A model generated the notes under the pieces. That model saw only the letters and a program-made list of their open reading frames with translations. It searched no databases and was not told the origin of the DNA. The translations under genes were made by a program, and so were the position numbers. A DNA stretch of 64,000 nt from Ichthyophis bannanicus (Eukaryota > Chordata > Amphibia > Gymnophiona > Ichthyophiidae). The stretch covers positions 515,212,686-515,276,685 of the forward strand of contig CM066037.1 in NCBI GenBank assembly GCA_033557465.1. The letters are read 5' to 3'. Positions 21,806-33,746 of the stretch are shown piece by piece. Position 1 is the first letter of the stretch. Each line of letters starts with the position of its first letter.

Positions 21806-22312
21806 ATCCCATCTACACACCCTCCTACCATGAACAAACTCTGGGAGAGCCACAAGACAGACCACAAACAACATTCTGACCATACTACATGCAAGGACAA
21901 AACACAACAGTCGAGCTTTTGCCTGTGCATTTGATCTCTACGCCCTTTCACTATGGAACTCTCTCCCAACCAAAGTCAGAAACATCACGGACTGTGCTTC
22001 CTTTCAGAAACAACTGAAGACACAATTGTTCAGGAACCACTTCGGCACAAACTCTGACGACACCCCAAAAACATTAGATTATGATGTACACTGTGTAAAT
22101 TGCAACCGAGATAGGAATAGAAATGTAAATAAGTTAAGAACTCTAGATGTATACCCAATCTGGATTGTAAATAAATTGCAACTATGTTGGTTGCTTAACC
22201 CCCCACGTTTCCTAACCCCAGTTCAAACTGTAAATATGTTATATTTGTTTAATGGAAACTGCTTTGACATGGTGAAACGTGGTATATAAGCATAGCTAAA
22301 TAAATAAATAAT
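21806..22312 (+). mobile_element. L2-like LINE 3' fragment
   Basis: About 0.5 kb with a broken RT C-terminal coding end (around CTTTCACTATGGAACTCTCTC) and the L2 3' tail (AAACTGCTTTGACATGG, GTGGTATATAAG, AAATAAATAAATAA). Inserted in the CR1 copy. Confidence 0.75.
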
Positions 22313-22560
22313 TACATGGAAGTGGTAAAAGCAGGTAGTGTGGCTGGGTTAAAAACAGGTTTGGGTAAATTCCTGTTCAGCAGTAATATGGGAGACCAAG
22401 AGAAAATCACTGCTTATCTCTGAGGATAAGTAGCACGCAATCTGGCTACTTTTGGCATATGCCAGATGCTATGACCTGGTTTGGCCACTGCTGGAAACAG
22501 TTTACTGGCCTTGATGGACCTTTGGTCTGACACAATATGGCAGTTCTTATGTTCTAAGTT

Positions 22561-23345
22561 CCCAACCAACCAAACTGCCCTCAACCCCCAAAACTACCTA
22601 CCTGCAATTACTTCCATCTCCAAAAAACACCCCTGCAATAGGACCACCACCCTGCAAACTGCAACACCTCCCAAAAATACCCCTACAAGTTCCACAGCCC
22701 CAAAAAATACACCTGCAACTGCTCAACCACCACAAACTAACCCCTCAATTGCCCCATCCCCAAAAATACCTCCCTGCAAATGATACCATCTCACAAACTG
22801 TACCCATCCCCAAAAATAATACCCTGCAAATGACCTACTACCACTCAAACTGCTCCACCCCCCAAAACTACCACTCAGCAACTGCCCCACCACACCGCAA
22901 ACTGCCCCATCCACAAAAATATTCCACTACAATTGAGACAATACCCTGCAAATTGCACCCACACCCAAAATTACCGCACCATATATTCCACACCACTCCA
23001 AACTGCCCCACCACTAAAAACTACACTCTTCAAAATGCACCCACATTAAAAAACACTCCCCAATCACCCCACCCCAAAAAATGCTGCCACTACTGTTCAA
23101 ATCTCACAAACTACCCCACCCTAACTACCCCCTGCAACTGCTCCACCTCCAAAAATACCCTAACTACCCTACCAACCCATTATTTGCTCAACCCTCAAAA
23201 AGTGCTCCCCCACAATTTCCCCACCACCCCACAAACTATAACCACCCAAAATTATCCTCACTCAAATGTACCACCCCCCAAAATCAATAACCCCACAAAC
23301 TTCCCCATCTCCCAAAACTGACCAACACTGCAAACTGCACCTCTC
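22561..23345 (+). repeat. Degenerate A/C-rich satellite
   Basis: About 0.8 kb of loosely repeated CCCCAAAAA, CTGCAAACTG and TGCCCCACC words with no fixed period visible by eye. A 190-residue open frame rich in Pro/Thr/Asn arises from the composition. Similar sequence returns at 26700-26994. Confidence 0.7.
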
Positions 23346-23442
23346 CCCAAACTTGTGACCTAGATTGGCCACTGTTGGAAATGGGACATGGGACTTGATG
23401 GAACCTTTGGTCTGACCCAGTATGACAGTTCTTATATTCTAA
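23346..23442 (+). mobile_element. Solo CR1 3' tail
   Basis: TTGTGACCTAGATTGGCCACT ... GGTCTGACCCAGTATGACAG, the same tail as in the other CR1-like copies, sitting inside the A/C-rich satellite. Confidence 0.6.
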
Positions 23443-23530
23443 CACCCCCTTCTGCAAATGCCCGCACCCTGAAAACTGTCCTGCCCACAGATACTAAAGT
23501 ATCTGAAACAGAAAAGGCGGAGGTGTTTTA

Positions 23531-24931
23531 ATGATGACAAAAAAGGTACTATGCGCCAAAGCAATACAATCCAATATTTCTGACAACATAGACACACTAT
23601 TAATAAATATTGGCTTCATGAAACTTTGCTTGGTATATAGGCCCCCAAACCAAAAACCAGACTGCATTGACTCTCTCATTGAACTCCTCAGCTCCTCAAC
23701 TGAACAACACCCCATAATGATGCTAGGAGATTTCAACCTTCCCTCGCTACCAACATCGGAATCTAAACTATTCTTTGATACTATCTCCGACATAGAATAT
23801 CATCAAATAATAAACACATCTACACACATCAAAGGTGGAATTCTTGATCTTGTCCTTCTCCCTAACTCACTCTTCAAACTAATCAACCCAAATTCAGTTG
23901 AATGCACTCAAATACCCTGGTCAGATCACCACATTATTAAACTAAACCTTACATATCCATCCACTAATACTAACAACTACATCAGAAATGTCACAACCAC
24001 AAGATTTAAAAAGTTTAACAATGATGAATTTATTGACTTAACAATCCCCCACCTCGTCACAACAGAGACGAATTTAGATAACACTGTCAAAAACTGGCAT
24101 GACACCATCTACAATGCCGCCAAAACTAATCAAATACATAAAAAGAGTAACCACTCTAACACCAATGCCAAACCATGGTTCAATACTACACTAAATCAGA
24201 TGAAAAGGAACCTTAGAAAACTAGAACATAACTGGCGTAAATCCAAATTGACGATACACAAAGAAATATACAATAATCTACTCACTAAATACAAAGAAAC
24301 CTTGGATAGCACAAAAAAAGAATATTATGCCAAAATACTCTCAAAATCATATAACAGACCAAGAGAGTTATTCTCCATTGTCAGAAATCTAACCAACCCC
24401 CAAACTTCTGACAGCGAAATCACAGACATCTCAGTTCAAACTTTAGCCCAACATTATCAAAACAAAGCAAAATTGCCATCAATACCTATAAACACTATTT
24501 TCTTGTCACACCAACATACAAACGAATGGTTAGAGTTCCATCCTATAACTAAAGAGACACTAAAAAACATCATCTCTGGCCTCAACACCACAACGTCTTA
24601 TCTAGATCCATGTCCAGTAACTTGGATAAAAAACACACTACCAATCTTATTGCCCTACATTCTCTCAATAGTAAACCTCTCACTTACCCAAGGCTACCTC
24701 CCACCATCTCTTAAACACGCACAAATCCGGCCAATCCTCAAAAACAGCAAACTGGATAAAACATCCCCAACGTCATATAGACCCATATCAAGCATACCTT
24801 TTTTGGCCAAAATAATTGAAAAAGTAGTTCAATTACAAACACAAAATTTTCTTGACTCATCCTATCCTCTTGATGAGCAACAATATGGCTTTCGGCCCTG
24901 CCATGGAGTGAAACACTCCTCACAGTTTTAA
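23531..24931 (+). pseudogene. L2 ORF2, endonuclease C-terminus and start of RT
   Basis: A 466-residue open frame. An endonuclease domain occupies roughly residues 1-140, with GDFNLP near 60-65 and SDHH near 130-135. A linker with basic residues follows, then the start of the RT domain (SYRPISSIPFLAKIIEK) near residue 415. It ends at a frameshift: shifting frame at about 24910 restores the normal RT continuation TLLTVLIDALLREID. Target-primed reverse transcription would need both halves, so the copy is inactive unless the shift is a sequencing error. Confidence 0.85.
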
Positions 24932-24959
24932 TAGATGCGCTCCTAAGAGAGATTGACAA

Positions 24960-26133
24960 TCCTAAACAGGCATTTATCCTACTGTTCATCGACATATCAG
25001 CTGCGTTCGATAGCGTACACCACACAATAATGCTCAATAACTTAAAACAAATAGGATTAAACTCTACAGTACACAAATGGTTCTCATCCTATCTAACTGA
25101 TAGAACACAAAATGTAAGAATTGGAAATCAAAACTCCACCACCTACAAGCAAGAAATTGGATTACCTCAAGGCTCAGCGCTGTCAGCTCTACTTTTCAAT
25201 ATTTACATAAAACCAGTCTGCAACATATTCAAAAGCTTTGGAGTAAAATATCATCTCTACGCAGATGATATTATGCTCTATATTCCATTCACAATTCCCA
25301 ACCTACCGCTTCAACTCTTATCGGATTGCTATAATGAAGTCACAACTTGGCTAAAAACACAAAACCTCCACATCAATCACGCTAAAACCGAAGTTCTAAT
25401 CGTAACCAAGAACAGAACCTATATCCCTCCATCACACATAAGACTCCAAAACCAAGAAATCAAAATAAAAAAAGAAATAAGATATCTAGGTGTCATGCTA
25501 GATACACACCTTACGATGGAAACTCACATCAGCAATACCATAAAGAAAATCTATTTCAAACTTAAAACTCTTAAACAACTCCGTCCACTAGTTTTCACAC
25601 AGGACTTTATCAACATAATACAAGCTACAATAACCCCACACTTTGACTTTGCCAATCTAATCCTAATAGGCTTAACAAAACAAAGTATAAAACGATTGCA
25701 ATTCGCACAAAATGCTGCAGCTAGAATCACATTGAAAATCAATTCCCTTCAACACATATCACCAATACTAGCCTCCCTTCATTGGTTACCAATTCAAAGT
25801 AGAATAATCTACAAAACAATAATAACAACATTCAAAGCCTTATATGCTTTGGCCCCACCCATGTTATGTAACTTAATACACAAAGAACCAGCTAAGCCTA
25901 CACACAGAAAAGGACAACTATGCAGATTAAAAATCCCGAAAGATTTCACAAAAGCCCACAAATCAACAAACAATAGAGCATTTTCGCACATAGCCCCTAC
26001 TATCTGGAATTCCCTTCCAGAGGAGCTACGAAAGCTAACAGAGATCACAGAACTACGCAAGAAACTGAAAACCTATCTGTTCACCAAACATTATAACATA
26101 AATAACTCAATATCTACAATAGACAAAGGTTAA
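24960..26133 (+). pseudogene. L2 ORF2, RT catalytic domain
   Basis: Continues the L2 polymerase after the frame break. The 367-residue open frame from 25030 plus a few in-frame codons upstream (DISAAFDSVHH) contains the RT palm motifs: LPQGSALSALLFN near residues 49-61 and YADDIMLY near 78-85. The two catalytic aspartates are in YADD. The C-terminus has the LHWLPIQSRIIYK and SFSHIAP/WNSLPEELR type motifs common to L2 and CR1 LINEs. The frame ends with its own stop, 320 bp before the A-rich tail. Confidence 0.9.
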
Positions 26134-26453
26134 ATAGACAATTCGGTTGCTCTATGCAATAAACCTTTAACCTATACAGATAGCACTCTCCAATGATGAT
26201 CTTCTGACCTCCCCCATGTAATCCATGTATATATATTCATATATAACTTGTATATAGTTTCCACACTGTTCGGTATTATACCACATTGTTTGTTCTTTAC
26301 TTTATATGATGTTCCTTGTAAATAAGTTCTGTATTATTGCAATGTTCCATGTAAAACAAACTTGATTTGTTAATTATTGTTAATTGTAAACCGCAACTGA
26401 ACTCTTGGAAGATGCGGTATATAAATGTGAAATAAATAAATAAAATAAATAAA

Positions 26454-26700
26454 GTAGTAAAAGCTGTTAGTGTAGCTGGGTTTAAAAAAGGTTTGGACAA
26501 GTTCCTGGAGGAAAGGTCCATAAACCATTATTAAGAAGGGACCCAGGATATCACTGCTTGACCCAGTACAAGCATTGTGGAACCTGTGTCTTTTGGGGAA
26601 ACTGCTAGGTACGTATGACCTAGATTAGCCACTGTTGGAAACAGGATACTGGGCTTGATGGACCTTGGTCTGACCCAGTATGGCATATCTTATGATACTA
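26454..26700 (+). mobile_element. Solo CR1-like 3' tail
   Basis: AGTAGTAAAAGCTGTTAGTGT, GGTTTGGACAAGTTCCTGGAGG, then GGCCACTGTTGGAAACAGGAT and TCTGACCCAGTATGGCATAT, the CR1-like 3' region abutting the L2 tail. Confidence 0.65.
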
Positions 26701-26994
26701 CTCCCTGCAACTGGCCCATCAGCCTGCAAACTGCCCCACTCCACAAAAATACTCTCCCATAAGTGCCCCACCCCAAAACATTCCCCAGCAACTGCCCTTG
26801 TCCCACCTTCAAAGAGTCTCACTGCAAATGAATCAATATCCTACAAACTGCACCTACTCCCAAAACTACCCCCTCCGCAAATGCCTTGCTATACTGCAAA
26901 CTGCCCCACCACCAAAATAACTACCATGCAACTGCTCAACCCCTCTTAACTGCCCCAACCCCCCAAAACAACCCAACAAAACTAACTAACAAAA
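26701..26994 (+). repeat. A/C-rich satellite, continued
   Basis: The same composition and words as 22561-23345 (CTGCAAACTGCCCCACC, CTACCCCC). Probably one array split by the L2 and CR1 insertions between 23346 and 26700. Confidence 0.6.
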
Positions 26995-28050
26995 ACAATA
27001 TATTACAAATTACGCTCTATACAACAATTAAGACCACTACTACAAGATGAAGACTTTAGAACCGTTACTCAAGTCTTGGTTTTACCACATTTTGATTTCT
27101 GTAATAGCATACTTCATGGTATAACTAAGAAGAATATCAAAATATTACAAATGGCCCAAAACGTAACAGCAAGAGTTATATTCAAAGCCAAACTATCTGA
27201 CCACATTACCCCCATTCTATACACACTACATTGGCTACCCATATTCAGTAGGATCCAATACAAAATACTATTAACCACTTTTAAATTAATTAATAGCATA
27301 GCCCCATCATACTTAACTACTCTTCTTCACAGTCCTCTAGAAACTAGGAAAAGAAGGAAAAAAAACCTCAACACACTAGCAGTTCCAGATCTAATAAGAA
27401 AATCAAAACAATCAACTAGTAATAGTGCCTTTTCGTTTGTCGCACCAATACTGTGGAACAATCTTCCAGAACAACTAAGAGAATCTAAAGACCTTCAAAC
27501 ATTTAGAAAAGACTTAAAAACATATCTATTTTGTCAACACTACAACAATGGAGAAACAATTATAGTTTCCCAACCTCCATAACTGAATCTTTCACATTAC
27601 CCTAATGCATATCTATAATTAGACATCCACAACTGCAAACGATAATTATCATAAAATGATTCCTTACACATATATATATAATCAAAGTAATATTTAATAC
27701 CTTTAATATAGTTTAAATGTATTATAGTTCAAACATCTGATTGATATTGTTGTTGTTCCTGTTATATTGTAACATATTATTGATGTACAGTTTTACTGTA
27801 ACTTAATCAAATATTGTTCTTGTTTGGTCTTTGTTATACCCTAATCACATTAATCAATATTGTTCTATTCAACTCATGTTATAATGTAATATTGTTCAAA
27901 TTGTTCATAATGTTCAAATTGTTCATAATGTTCTATGTAACCGTTTAACCGTTAAACTGTTTAACTGTATAACTATGTTGTTGTAATGTAAACCGCTGTT
28001 GATCCTTGGAAATGGCGGTATATAAAAACTATTCAAATAAATAAATAAAT
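26995..28050 (+). mobile_element. L2-like LINE, 3' part
   Basis: About 1.05 kb. A 168-residue open frame at 27076-27582 encodes the end of an L2 polymerase (VLPHFDFCNSIL, LHWLPIFSRIQYK, LWNNLPEQLRESK). A long AT-rich 3' untranslated part ends with GGCGGTATATAAAAAC and AAATAAATAAATAA. It is a different L2 subfamily from 23490-26453. Confidence 0.85.
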
Positions 28051-28604
28051 AACTCCTCTCACCCCCCAGTTTGCCCTATATATCTTATACACAACTTGCC
28101 CCATACAAACATATTTGCAACACATACACATATATATATATATGCACACACAGACTTTACAAATCATTCCTTAGCTCTGGTGAGCTACATTTTAAGTTAT
28201 TAAGATATAGATTTCATTTTCTTTGTTGTTACTTGTACTGAGACAACTAATTAATGAATCATAGAGTTTTCTTATTGGTTGCTATGTGTGCTGTTAATAT
28301 TTGTCACCATAAGAAGGGTCTGTCAAACTAGGCATACCTAGGGTCGAAAGTTTAGGGGGCCCTGTCAGATATGCTCAGGATTGATACTCTCTGGCTTTTA
28401 CTGGATTCTAATGATTTTTACATTAATTCCCGGATGCCAGAAGGATGGCTAATGTGTCTGTACTTTTTTTCAGAGTTTAAAACATCTATCTGCAGCTCTC
28501 TAATTCTCCCCCCATGTGAGTGAGCCTGCTCTCTCCACTTCTAGTGTAATTAGCAACAGAAATTGTAGATAGGATCCAGCCAATGGAAAGACATTTTTTT
28601 TAAG
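28051..28604. other. NAV3 intron with simple repeats
   Basis: Has an AT microsatellite near 28130-28142 and a short piece (CTCTCCACTTCTAGTGTAATTAG at about 28530-28552) shared with the dispersed repeat near 12240. Nothing coding. Confidence 0.4.
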
Positions 28605-28672
28605 TGCTGTCAAGTCAACGCTGACTTCTGGTGACCCAGCAGCCCCTGGGTTTTCTTGGCAACGAATGACCA
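28605..28672 (-). mobile_element. SINE 3' domain fragment, reversed
   Basis: The reverse of the conserved domain: TTTAAGTGCTGTCAAGTCAACG, GGTTTTCTTGGCAACG. It matches the ends of 45897-46078 and 19555-19680. Confidence 0.55.
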
Positions 28673-28889
28673 AAGTAGATCTAGGGGAAGTTTCTGCAAA
28701 GGGTAGGAGATGGAAAGGAAATGAAGTCCACCCCCCTCTCCAAATAAAAACAATTCCCCTAATGCATTTCTATTGCAAAAGAACTTCCAACAGCTTCAGC
28801 ATACGGACACTGATTCACAGTAACATAGCAATCATGAACTTGCACCTTTCAAACAGTCCTCCCCTCTCAACTCTTCTCCTGACTGCAGA

Positions 28890-29195
28890 CGCACAGAGAA
28901 CAAATACTGAAATAAATGCACACATACCAACACACATAGCATATATACTAACACACATTATACATGTGTAGACATGCACAAACACACATGCGCTTGACAC
29001 ACACAAACACGTGCACATACATCCAAATACACACACACTAACAGGCCAGAAAGATACACAGACACACATAAACAAAATAGGAATATACACACACACAAGC
29101 AGAACAGATAAACATACAAAACAGAGGTATACACGCACAGGCAATGCAAATACTGACAGACAAGTACGTGCATGCCGACACACACACACAGAGGG
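28890..29195. repeat. Imperfect CA-rich microsatellite
   Basis: About 300 bp of ACACACAT-type repeat. It gives Cys/Val-rich open frames on the minus strand (for example 28815-29240). These are artefacts of the repeat. Confidence 0.8.
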
Positions 29196-29475
29196 GTTGG
29201 AAAGAATACTGTGAGTCAAGCACCGCAATGCTTTCCCCACTTGTTTTATAGTTTACTTTTGTTGCACTATTGTGTTTTATGATCATTGCATTCCTTGGTG
29301 AATTATAAATGGAAACAACAATAATGATGGCCTGCAAAAAACCCCAAGAGCCTGAGTGATCTATTGCATGGTCATTTATATTCTCTGCTTCACTGATATA
29401 ATTTCCCTTTTGTTATCCACTTAATGTCTTAGTTTTCCTCTAGGGCTTGTAAGAAAGACAACAAAGGTGAAATTT

Positions 29476-32400
29476 AAACTTACCTGTTAATTTTCCTTCA
29501 TTGAGTCCAACCAGACCCATCCAGACAAGTGAGTTATGTCCCCCTGCAGGCAGATGGAGACAGAGAAAAAAAGTTCAGAGCTGACTTCACTCCCCTTTTG
29601 GGGAAAGGGAGATGGTGCTGCTTTCTGTTTCTCATTATACCTGCTAAAGCTGAAAGCTCAAGTTAAAAACCCATCAAAGACAACAAAAATTGTTTTGTTT
29701 CTACTCCTAAAAACACCATCAAAAACAAACAGGATGAAGCCAAAAAGCTCTCTCCTTGGTTAGCGAGACAAGTCTCAAAACCAAGGGTAAAAGTAGTTCT
29801 ATATAACATCAGAATGGACAATAATGTACTCATTGTTTTTATTTTTGGCCACTGTGGCTTCCCTGCATGGGTTCTGGACTGGTCTAGCAGGACTGACCAT
29901 GCCATACCAATCCAAACAAGTGGGAGGTACCCAAGCTCCACCTAACTTTCAGGATTCCTTTGTCCAAGATGGAGACTCTCCCAGCCTGAACACTCAAAGC
30001 TTAAGTGCTTACAGCTGGAATACAATAGAGGCAAGGCCATTGTCTTGCCATTATCATCTAGAAAGAGAATCAGACTCTATTTACAAGGACTCCTATGCCC
30101 TGCTCAAGAATATATCCCCTCTGAGAAAGTAGCTAGGCAGCTCCTGTATCTGTGTCTCTTGAAACAGCCAGACAGATGCAGGTCATGGCCTCTATCTAAT
30201 CTCCTCTGGAGGAATACCTAGACAAAAGGCTCAAGGGGAAACACTGCATCATCTGTAAAGCTGAACCCAGAGATGGTCCAAACTCTAACCTAGGTCCACT
30301 ACATGGTCCTCTTTGGCACCAACCAAAGGCTGCTGCAGACATCAATACTGAGAACCATCCCTATGAAGACCAAACTTCTCAATGGCCAAGCTACTAAGAG
30401 AATAAAGAGAGGTCTTTCAAGAAAGAGATCTCTGACTGAGGAGAAGTGATTACCTGATTGCATCCTCCTTTTTCAGTTGAAGAACTTGCTCCACTTGGTG
30501 TTTAGCCAGATTGACTTGAGGAAGAGCCCTATCTGATCCCTAGTAGAGAAAGGATGTTTCTGCCAGTTCTCATATTTCAGGATACCAAGATATCTATTCA
30601 AATAAAATTCCACTGCATACTGACTGTGTGCTGGCTTTGCAAGCTGTAGTTAAGCTCCACAGTGAAAAACTCCATCATGGCCCAATGCTGGTATTTCCCC
30701 CAGTGGTTGGGGCTAGAAGAGTTTCCCAGTCTGCTCTCACCAGCTAAAAGTGTAGCATAGACCAATGTCTCCCTAACTGCCTTACCCCCAGCTAATTCTG
30801 TCCTAAGGCAACTTTGATCCTCACTCCCCAAACACCCACACTGCAACCACTGCTACTCATCAGCTGTCCCAGAAAAGGACTCCCTCTCAACTTAAATAGC
30901 TCATTTATTAACTGGGAGGACATCCTCTGCTCATTTCTCCTCAGAAGAAATCTGTGGATCTGTGGAGAGCCATTCACTTTAGTGCTTCTAGACCCCCACT
31001 CCCCAGAAAAGGAAGGGCATCGTGGCTCTGCAGATATGGAGATCGCACAAGAGGAGAGCAAAATGTGGGAAAAGAATGTGTACCATACATAAGGTGCTAC
31101 AACCACAGGTGATGCCCTGGAACCTAGAGGTTTTGCAGGAAGGACTATATTCGGGGCAGATATGAAAAAGGACGTTTTGGAAACCTACCTTTCCCTCCAA
31201 GGAAACAGAACTTTTCTTTCTTTTGGAGAAAAAGGAACATCCATAAATTCCACAGGCTGGGAAGGAGTAAAAATCACTTTTCTCAAAATCTATCAGCCAT
31301 CTAACTGGTTCCAGCACCTGAAAAAACCTTGAACATGATCAAACAACTTTCCTGTTCTGACTTGTCCTGCATAGTCAATAGACAGAATAGAGAAGGACGA
31401 GAATCCCTCCTGTCACAGGGAGACCGCTGCTACAATTCCGTTAGAACAAGAGGAGAACCTGAAACTGTCTAAGATCCAGGGAAGCACATCTGAAAGCCAT
31501 TTAATAGTAATCTCTTAAGGGAAGAAATGGAAATGCTCCCAACAGGCCCAGCACCATGAGAAATCTATTCACAACAACTTCTGTCTCAAGTGCCTTAAAT
31601 AAACAATACTATGTCTCTTAGCCCTTTCTGAAAAAGAAACAGGTCACCAAACCTGCAGCTGAATTAATCAATTGAGAGCTGTCGCTGCTGCTGCTGCTGC
31701 CAGCCTTATGGAGGACAAAGAAGGACACATAAGCTGCATTGTAGAACCTAGTAACAAAGACCCCTAGTATTCTAATGAAAGAAAATGCCCAGAATTCAGC
31801 CATCCACACCAAAGACAGAGCTGAACCAGGTGAACCACCTCTCATGGGCCACCTCCCTAAGAAAAAAGGAGAGAAATACCTGGTCAGAAAAGTCATAGTA
31901 TCACTAAAATGTCCAAGACTTTTCCAGAAACTCTCAACAAGGCTGAGTTTCTGGCAACCACCACTCTGTGGGGGAGCTCCCAAGAGAATCAGACTGGGCC
32001 ACTGAGGGACTGATGAAAGGAACTCTTCAGCATTATTTTCAGACTCACTTGCCATGGAGCCATCTGAGAGAAGTTTTCCCACACAGGAAGATCAAGCCAT
32101 CCAAATTCTGCACATACCTCAAAGAATGACCCTAGGGTACCATACGGGGCTTGTTGGACATAATACAAGAGGTCTTGAGTCACACAGTCTATTTAAACTT
32201 TTGCCTGGAGAGAGAGGGACTGGAAGCAGCTGAAAGCTCAAACCCTGGGAGCATACTTACCAGGATCTGCCTTACTAGAGGCAACCAAAAGCCAAACCTT
32301 GGGGGCCTCCTTAACTGGACACTGATGCCCCAGGAAAATACCTACCAGCATCTGCTCTACCAGAGACAACCAGAGCTGAACCCTAAGAGTCTGCCTAATC

Positions 32401-32820
32401 AGAGATAAAAGCCCTGGAAGCATGCTTACCAGTATCTGCTCTAACAGGGGAATTGTCCTGGGAGCCTGCTCAATCAAGGGAATCATCTCATAGACTGTTG
32501 CCTCTGAAGCTGGGAATCTTGCTCTGCCAGGGGAATTAGGCAGCAGACCATCACCCTGAGAGCCTGACTGGAATTCTGCTCTGTCAAGGAAGGATGGCTC
32601 ATAGATTACTGTCCTAGGACCTAACAATCCTGCTATACTAATCCACATGTCTGCACCATCTGCTGGAGAAAGAAAGATACTGAAGAGTGTAAAGCAGCAC
32701 CACTGTCTTGTAAGGGAAGTGATGTCAGCTTTGGGCTTTTTCTCTGTTTTTATCTACTAGCAGGGGGACATAACCCACTTGTCCGAACTGGTCTGGTTCG
32801 AATGATAAGAAAAAAGACCA
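29476..32820. mobile_element. Unrecognised 3.3-kb element with inverted ends, DIRS-like
   Basis: The first and last ~100 bp are imperfect inverted repeats (AAGTGAGTTATGTCCCCCTGC with a matching inverted GCAGGGGGACATAACCCACTT). Inside, at about 29866-29940, lies a segment that resembles the joined complement of both ends (TGGACTGGTCTAGCAGGAC ... CCAATCCAAACAAGTGGGA), which is the DIRS arrangement. No RT, RNase H or recombinase could be read, so it may be an eroded or non-autonomous DIRS relative. The family call is tentative. Confidence 0.45.
32215..32640. repeat. Degenerate ~45-bp tandem repeats
   Basis: Words such as CCTGGGAGCATGCTTACCAG, TATCTGCTCTA and CAGGGGAATT recur about every 40-50 bp inside the element at 29476-32820. 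Divergent copies, no fixed length. Confidence 0.45.
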
Positions 32821-33605
32821 CTTATGGGCATGTTTACTAAAGTGTGCTAAGGTAACAGGTGTTAATGGCAGCGATAAAGGGTATTAATCCTTAAAAGACA
32901 TTGGGCGGGTAGGGGGTGTTCCAGTGTAAAGCGCCCTATGGGCCATTTAATGCACGTTAACAGGGCGCCTTGGCTATTTAACACACGTTAACAGGACATC
33001 GCACGTTAAAGTGACAAGCATGCACCTTAAGGCACGATAATGGCTGTAACCCAAATGCTGGATAGAGCACAAAGGAAAGTCAATGTAAAGGCGATAGAAG
33101 GAAGGACAGGTGGGAGCTGATGGACCTGCCATATCATTGGGCACCCTACGTGGCAGCCAGTAAAGCAGACGAGCATGTGGGAGGCAGTTGTACTGATGCA
33201 CAAGGTGGTGCCAATGTAAAGTGCTGCAATGTCAGTGTGTGGCATAGGATGGGGAAGATGTGTCCCCTAGCAAAGCCAGAAGTGGCAGGATGTTTGCAGC
33301 GACAGGAGGACAGAGTAATAGTGGTGACATGCAGATCAGGCACAGGAGAAGCGAGCGCTAAGAACTGAAATGCAGAAAGGAGTACCAGTATAGGTCATGG
33401 TGTAGCAGCTTGCACAAGTCGACATGACTATACACAGCCAATAGAGGCAGATAGATGGGCTGAAGGAAGGATGGCGGCTGAGGAGAGGGTAGTATGGGCT
33501 GGCAGCACCAATGTGCAGAGCCCTGACTGTTGCAGGCATGAAAATGATCTGATTAGCACACAGTCATAAAAAGAACAAGCAGGAATCAAACCCCTGTCGG
33601 CTGAA

Positions 33606-33706
33606 TGGTTTGTAGCTGCTCTGTGCTTGTATCACACGCTGTCACTGCATCTTACTGAGCTGAGATGATGGATAAGAATGGTGTGGAGGTGTAGCCTACT
33701 GGTTAG
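33606..33706. repeat. Inverted duplication inside TIR element copy A
   Basis: 33606-33676 is the near-exact reverse complement of 41376-41448, on the far side of the nested DIRS. 33675-33706 is the perfect reverse complement of 33715-33746. The other TIR copy has only one version of each (52918-52975 and near 53131), so this stretch is an extra inverted copy. Confidence 0.8.
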
Positions 33707-33746
33707 ACATTGCACTAACCAGTAGGCTACACCTCCACACCATTCT
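33675..33746. repeat. Perfect 32-bp palindrome, 8-base loop
   Basis: The left arm 33675-33706 (AGAATGGTGTGGAGGTGTAG...) and right arm 33715-33746 pair without a mismatch around the loop ACATTGCA. The arms include a tRNA-like A-box sequence (TAGCCTACTGGTTAG). Confidence 0.93.

Larger units (their letters stand above)
21017..22560 (+). mobile_element. CR1-like LINE 3' part, split by a TIR MITE and an L2
   Basis: Coding-like CR1 sequence begins with a TEEKDV segment, is cut by the TIR element at 21041-21392, and resumes as GVIVDMAAARKANRMLGIIRKGI, then LEERLKKLGLF near 21610. It is cut again by an L2 fragment at 21806-22312, then finishes with the CR1 tail (CACTGCTGGAAACAG, GGTCTGACACAATATGG, ATGTTC) near 22480-22555. 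Confidence 0.75.
23490..26453 (+). mobile_element. L2-type LINE, nearly intact coding region
   Basis: About 2.96 kb. The 5' part encodes the C-terminal half of an apurinic-type endonuclease (GDFNLP, SDHHIIKLNL). The middle and 3' part encode the reverse transcriptase (SYRPISSIPFLAKIIEK, DISAAFDSVHH, LPQGSALSALLFNIY, YADDIMLY). The tail is GCGGTATATAAATG followed by AAATAAATAA repeats. The element is 5'-truncated within the endonuclease. One frame break near 24905-24930 separates the two long frames. It interrupts the A/C-rich satellite. Confidence 0.92.

Noticed and set aside
22749..23321. 190-residue Pro/Thr-rich protein
   Set aside because: It arises from the A/C-rich satellite and has no start, domain or splice context.
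28815..29240. Cys/Val-rich membrane protein on the minus strand
   Set aside because: The frame follows an imperfect CA microsatellite at 28890-29195.
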